NCBI RefSeq assembly: GCF_030254645.1
Contig: NZ_CP116346.1
Location: forward strand, 3,191,001-3,255,000
Origin: Paucibacter sediminis
GTDB taxonomy: Bacteria; Pseudomonadota; Gammaproteobacteria; Burkholderiales; Burkholderiaceae_C
Length of the DNA: 64,000 nucleotides
Reading direction: 5' to 3'
Within the stretch, counting starts at the first letter, position 1. The number at the start of each line of letters is the position of its first letter. Shown here piece after piece: positions 61,459 through 64,000 of the stretch. Both the position numbers and the translations under genes were made by a program. Below the pieces are notes generated by a model. That model searched no databases and was not told where the DNA came from. It worked only from the letters and a program-made list of their open reading frames with translations.

Positions 61459-62240
61459 TCGGCACGAGCGCCGCGCCCATCCTCACGCTTGCCAATGTGG
61501 AGAGCGCCTACGGCCCCATCAAGGCGATACGCGGCGTGAGCCTGCAGGTGCGCACGGGCGAGATCGCCACCGTGCTGGGGCCCAATGGCGCGGGCAAGAG
61601 CACGATTCTGAAGACCATCTCGGGCATCCTCGATCCGCGCAAGGGCAGCATCAGCTTCCTGGGCCGCGACATCACGGCGCAGGACCCGGCGGCCATCGTG
61701 CGCGCCGGCCTCAGCCATGTGCCCGAGGGCCGCGAGGTGTTTCCGCTGCTGAGCGTGCGCGACAACCTGCTGATGGGCGCCTACACGCGCAGCGACCGCG
61801 ACGGCGTGGCGCGTGATCTGGAGGCGGTGTTCGGCTACTTCGCCATCCTGCGCGAGCGCATGGCGCAGCCGGCCGGACTGCTCTCGGGCGGCCAGCAGCA
61901 GATGCTGGCGATCTCGCGCGCGCTGATGGCCAGGCCTCAGCTGATCCTGCTGGACGAGCCCAGCCTGGGCCTCTCGCCCAAGCTCACCAAGGAGATCTTT
62001 GAGATCGTGGTGCGCATCAACCGCGAGCGCGGCACCACCGTGCTGCTGGTGGAACAGAACGCCAATATGGCGCTGAACGCGGCCGATTACGGCTATGTGC
62101 TGGAGAACGGCCGCATCGTGATGGAGGATGCTTGTGAACGCCTGCGCGAGAAGGACGACATCAAGGAGTTCTACCTCGGCATGAAGGAAAGCGGCGCGCG
62201 CGGCGAGCGGCGCTGGAAGAAGAAGAAAACCTGGCGCTAG
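61455..62240 (+). CDS. livF: Branched-chain amino acid ABC transporter ATPase LivF
   Basis: A 261-residue ABC ATPase, the second energiser of the Liv complex. Walker A is LGPNGAGKSTILKTIS near residue 42, LSHVPEGREVFPLLSVRDNL is the LivF-type Q-loop, the signature is LLSGGQQQMLAISRAL and Walker B is LILLDEPSLGLSP. The C-terminus has an unusual Lys/Arg-rich end (RRWKKKKTWR). ATG 61455 overlaps livG. A substrate-binding LivK-like gene is not seen and may lie beyond the right edge. Confidence 0.93.
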   Translation: MIGTSAAPILTLANVESAYGPIKAIRGVSLQVRTGEIATVLGPNGAGKSTILKTISGILDPRKGSISFLGRDITAQDPAAIVRAGLSHVPEGREVFPLLSVRDNLLMGAYTRSDRDGVARDLEAVFGYFAILRERMAQPAGLLSGGQQQMLAISRALMARPQLILLDEPSLGLSPKLTKEIFEIVVRINRERGTTVLLVEQNANMALNAADYGYVLENGRIVMEDACERLREKDDIKEFYLGMKESGARGERRWKKKKTWR

Positions 62241-62252
62241 GGGCGAGCGAGC

Positions 62253-64000
62253 ATGAGCAATCTCTGGGACGCATTGCAGCCGGTGGATCGCCAACCGGTG
62301 TCGGTGGCGGGCGAGACCCTGCCGCAGGTGTTCTGGCATGCCTGTGCCGAGCGTGGCGCGCAGGTGTTTCTGCGCGAGAAGAAGCTTGGCCTGTGGACGG
62401 CCTGGAGCTGGGCGCAGACCGGCGTGGCGGTGCGCGAGATCGCGATGGGGCTGGCGGCGCTGGGCTTCAAGCCGGGCGATTGCGCTTCCATCCTGGCCAA
62501 CACGGTGCTGCCCTGGCTGCTGGCCGACCTGGGCATTCAGACGGCCGGTGGCGTCACCAACGGTATCTACCCCACCGATGCGGCCAGCCAGGTGCATTAT
62601 CTGTGCGCCGACTCGTCGACCACGCTGCTGTTCGTGGAGGACGAGGAGCAACTCGACAAGGCCCTGGAGGTGCGCGCCGAGTTGCCGCTGCTGCGCCACA
62701 TCATCGTCTTCGACATGGCCGGGCTGCAGCGCTTTGCCGATCCGATGGTGATGAGCCTGGCGGCGCTGCGCGAACTGGGGCGGGCCCACGATGCCGGGCA
62801 TGCGCCACTCTTTGCCGAGCGCCTGGCCTCGCGCCAAGGCGGCGATCTGGCCATCCTGGTCTACACCTCGGGCACCACCGGCAAACCCAAGGGCGCCATG
62901 CACAGCCATGCGGGCCTGGTCTACAGCATGCGCATGGCGGTGCGTGGCCTGCCACAGGACGGGCGCGACGAGCGCATGTGCTTTCTGCCGCTGTGCCATA
63001 TCGCCGAACGCATGGTGGGTGCCTATGCCTCGCTGTACGCCGGCGCGGTGCTGAACTTCGTGGAGAACCCGGCCACCGTGGCCGAGAACGTGCGCGAGAT
63101 CGCGCCCACCCTGTTCTTCGCCGTGCCGCGGGTGTGGGAGAAGTTCTATTCGGGCGTCGCGATTGCGATCAAGGAGGCCTCGCCGCTGCAGCAGGCCGTG
63201 TATGCCTGGGGCCTGGGCGTGGGCACGCGCGTGGCCGAGCTGGTGCTGGCCGGGCGGGCCGTGCCGGTGGGCCTGCGGCTGAAGTTCCGGCTGGCACGCC
63301 TGCTGGCCCTGGACAATGTGCGCAAGATGCTGGGCATCCATCGCTGCCGGGCCCTGCTGACCGGCGCGGCGCCGATCTCGCCGGAGCTGATCCGCTGGTA
63401 TCTCGCGCTGGGCGTGCCGATGCTGGAGGGCTGGGCCCAGACGGAGTCCTGTGCGCTGGGCACCATCATGCGGCCCGACGCGATGCGGCCGGGCACCATC
63501 GGTGTGGCGGCCGATGGCGTGGAGGTCAGGCTGGACCCGCACACCCAGGAGCTGCTGATGCGCGGCCCGAATGTCTTCATGGGCTATCTGAACCAGCCCG
63601 AGAAGACCGCCGAAACGATAGACAAGGACGGCTGGCTGCATACCGGCGACGTGGGCACGGTGGATGTGCAGGGCTTCTTCCGCATCACCGACCGCATGAA
63701 GGACATCATCATCACCGCCGGCGGCAAGAACATCACGCCCAGCGAATGGGAGAACGAGCTGAAGTTCTCGCCCTACATCACCGACGCGGTGGTGATCGGT
63801 GACAAGCGCCCCTATCTCAGCGTGCTGATCATGATCGACCAGGAGAACGTCGAGAAGTTCGCCCAGGACCGCGACGTGCCCTTCTCCAACTACGCCAGCC
63901 TGACCCGCGCGCCGGCGGTGCGCGAGCTGGTGCAGGGCGAGATCGACAAGGTCAACAAGCAGTTCGCCCGCGTGGAGCAGATCAAGCAGTTCCGCCTGCT
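62253..64000 (+). CDS. Long-chain acyl-CoA ligase (FadD15/ACSL-like), C-terminus off window
   Basis: 582 codons are visible and open to the edge. Motifs are LVYTSGTTGKPKGAMHSH near residue 204, the A5-type GWAQTE near 393, LHTGDVGTVDVQGFFRITDRMKDIIITAGGKNI near 463 and ITDAVVIGDKRPYLSVLI. This is the larger ACSL-type ligase (about 600-650 residues) that activates long-chain or aromatic-alkanoic acids at the membrane. It lies 12 nt after livF in the same transcript, a common pairing in which liv-type systems import acids for CoA activation. Confidence 0.9.
   Translation, partial: MSNLWDALQPVDRQPVSVAGETLPQVFWHACAERGAQVFLREKKLGLWTAWSWAQTGVAVREIAMGLAALGFKPGDCASILANTVLPWLLADLGIQTAGGVTNGIYPTDAASQVHYLCADSSTTLLFVEDEEQLDKALEVRAELPLLRHIIVFDMAGLQRFADPMVMSLAALRELGRAHDAGHAPLFAERLASRQGGDLAILVYTSGTTGKPKGAMHSHAGLVYSMRMAVRGLPQDGRDERMCFLPLCHIAERMVGAYASLYAGAVLNFVENPATVAENVREIAPTLFFAVPRVWEKFYSGVAIAIKEASPLQQAVYAWGLGVGTRVAELVLAGRAVPVGLRLKFRLARLLALDNVRKMLGIHRCRALLTGAAPISPELIRWYLALGVPMLEGWAQTESCALGTIMRPDAMRPGTIGVAADGVEVRLDPHTQELLMRGPNVFMGYLNQPEKTAETIDKDGWLHTGDVGTVDVQGFFRITDRMKDIIITAGGKNITPSEWENELKFSPYITDAVVIGDKRPYLSVLIMIDQENVEKFAQDRDVPFSNYASLTRAPAVRELVQGEIDKVNKQFARVEQIKQFRL

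Noticed and set aside
1..64000. CRISPR arrays, tRNA/rRNA genes, insertion sequences, integrases, toxin-antitoxin or phage-defence genes
   Set aside because: I scanned the intergenic regions on both strands and all open frames and found no repeat-spacer pattern, cloverleaf, transposase or defence-family motif. Short RNAs could still be missed by eye.

Overview
The window reads as a chromosomal segment of a GC-rich (roughly 68-70% by eye) betaproteobacterium of the order Burkholderiales. The best guess is the Roseateles/Pelomonas/Rubrivivax/Leptothrix neighbourhood. This rests on strongly G/C-ending codons, very tight gene packing, and family content typical of that order: a BPSS1780-type membrane protein, a DUF2782 protein beside homoserine kinase and polA, a COG4255/RpfE-type gene overlapping recJ, tctBA, and livHMGF next to an acyl-CoA ligase. 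The placement is inference from content, not a database result. No rRNA, tRNA, CRISPR array, insertion sequence, integrase or prophage gene was found. The window is mostly core and housekeeping sequence, with a few poorly described gene pairs.

Layout, left half. 1-183 is the N-terminal part of an ArsC-like reductase. 310-8336 carries an AMP-forming acyl-CoA synthetase, two unknown envelope proteins, a DUF2975/HTH regulator pair, an aldo/keto reductase, YbaK, a His-tailed PlsY overlapping a RidA protein, an ODP-type di-iron metallo-beta-lactamase and a membrane-tethered CxxC thioredoxin-fold protein. 8379-15577 (minus strand) carries a free TonB-C domain protein, a chemoreceptor with a convincing sigma-28 promoter, YciO, a DMT transporter, a PHP phosphatase (RNase AM type), RecJ and an RpfE-type protein. 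15637-20093 holds an LpxH-like phosphoesterase overlapping ppk1, with ppx convergent across a perfect hairpin. 20236-24531 has a ZIP metal transporter behind a leader terminator, a universal stress protein, a mercaptopyruvate sulfurtransferase overlapping a DMT transporter, and a Rieske oxygenase with a second leader terminator.

Layout, right half. 24871-28792 is an isoprenoid operon (xseB-ispA-dxs) followed by folE2. 28793-31017 is divergent lysR/lysA. 31120-33380 is ahpC-ahpF with a strong GNRA-capped hairpin between the genes. 33402-37395 has rarD, a MoaD/ThiS-like plus beta-propeller pair, truC, a small four-helix membrane protein and a YchJ protein. 37428-44499 has uvrD, a tiny lipoprotein, Tat-exported PhoX, a BPSS1780 membrane protein, thrB and a DUF2782 protein. 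44535-50948 has polA, lolC-lolD, purU and a TatD nuclease. 50959-56413 has an MscS channel, a family-6-type DNA glycosylase and a coupled trio (secreted amidohydrolase, aminopropyltransferase-fold protein, orphan GspE/PilB ATPase). 56518-62240 is tctB-tctA then livH-livM-livG-livF, followed by a truncated long-chain acyl-CoA ligase at the right edge.

Twelve gene junctions overlap (mostly ATGA, also GTGA, TGATG and TAGTG), which points to translational coupling. The only gene-free stretch above 300 bases is 24532-24870. The items most worth a second look are the MoaD-like/beta-propeller pair, the ODP/CxxC pair, the orphan GspE trio, the leader terminators before the ZIP and Rieske genes, the ahpC-ahpF hairpin and the sigma-28 promoter of the chemoreceptor.
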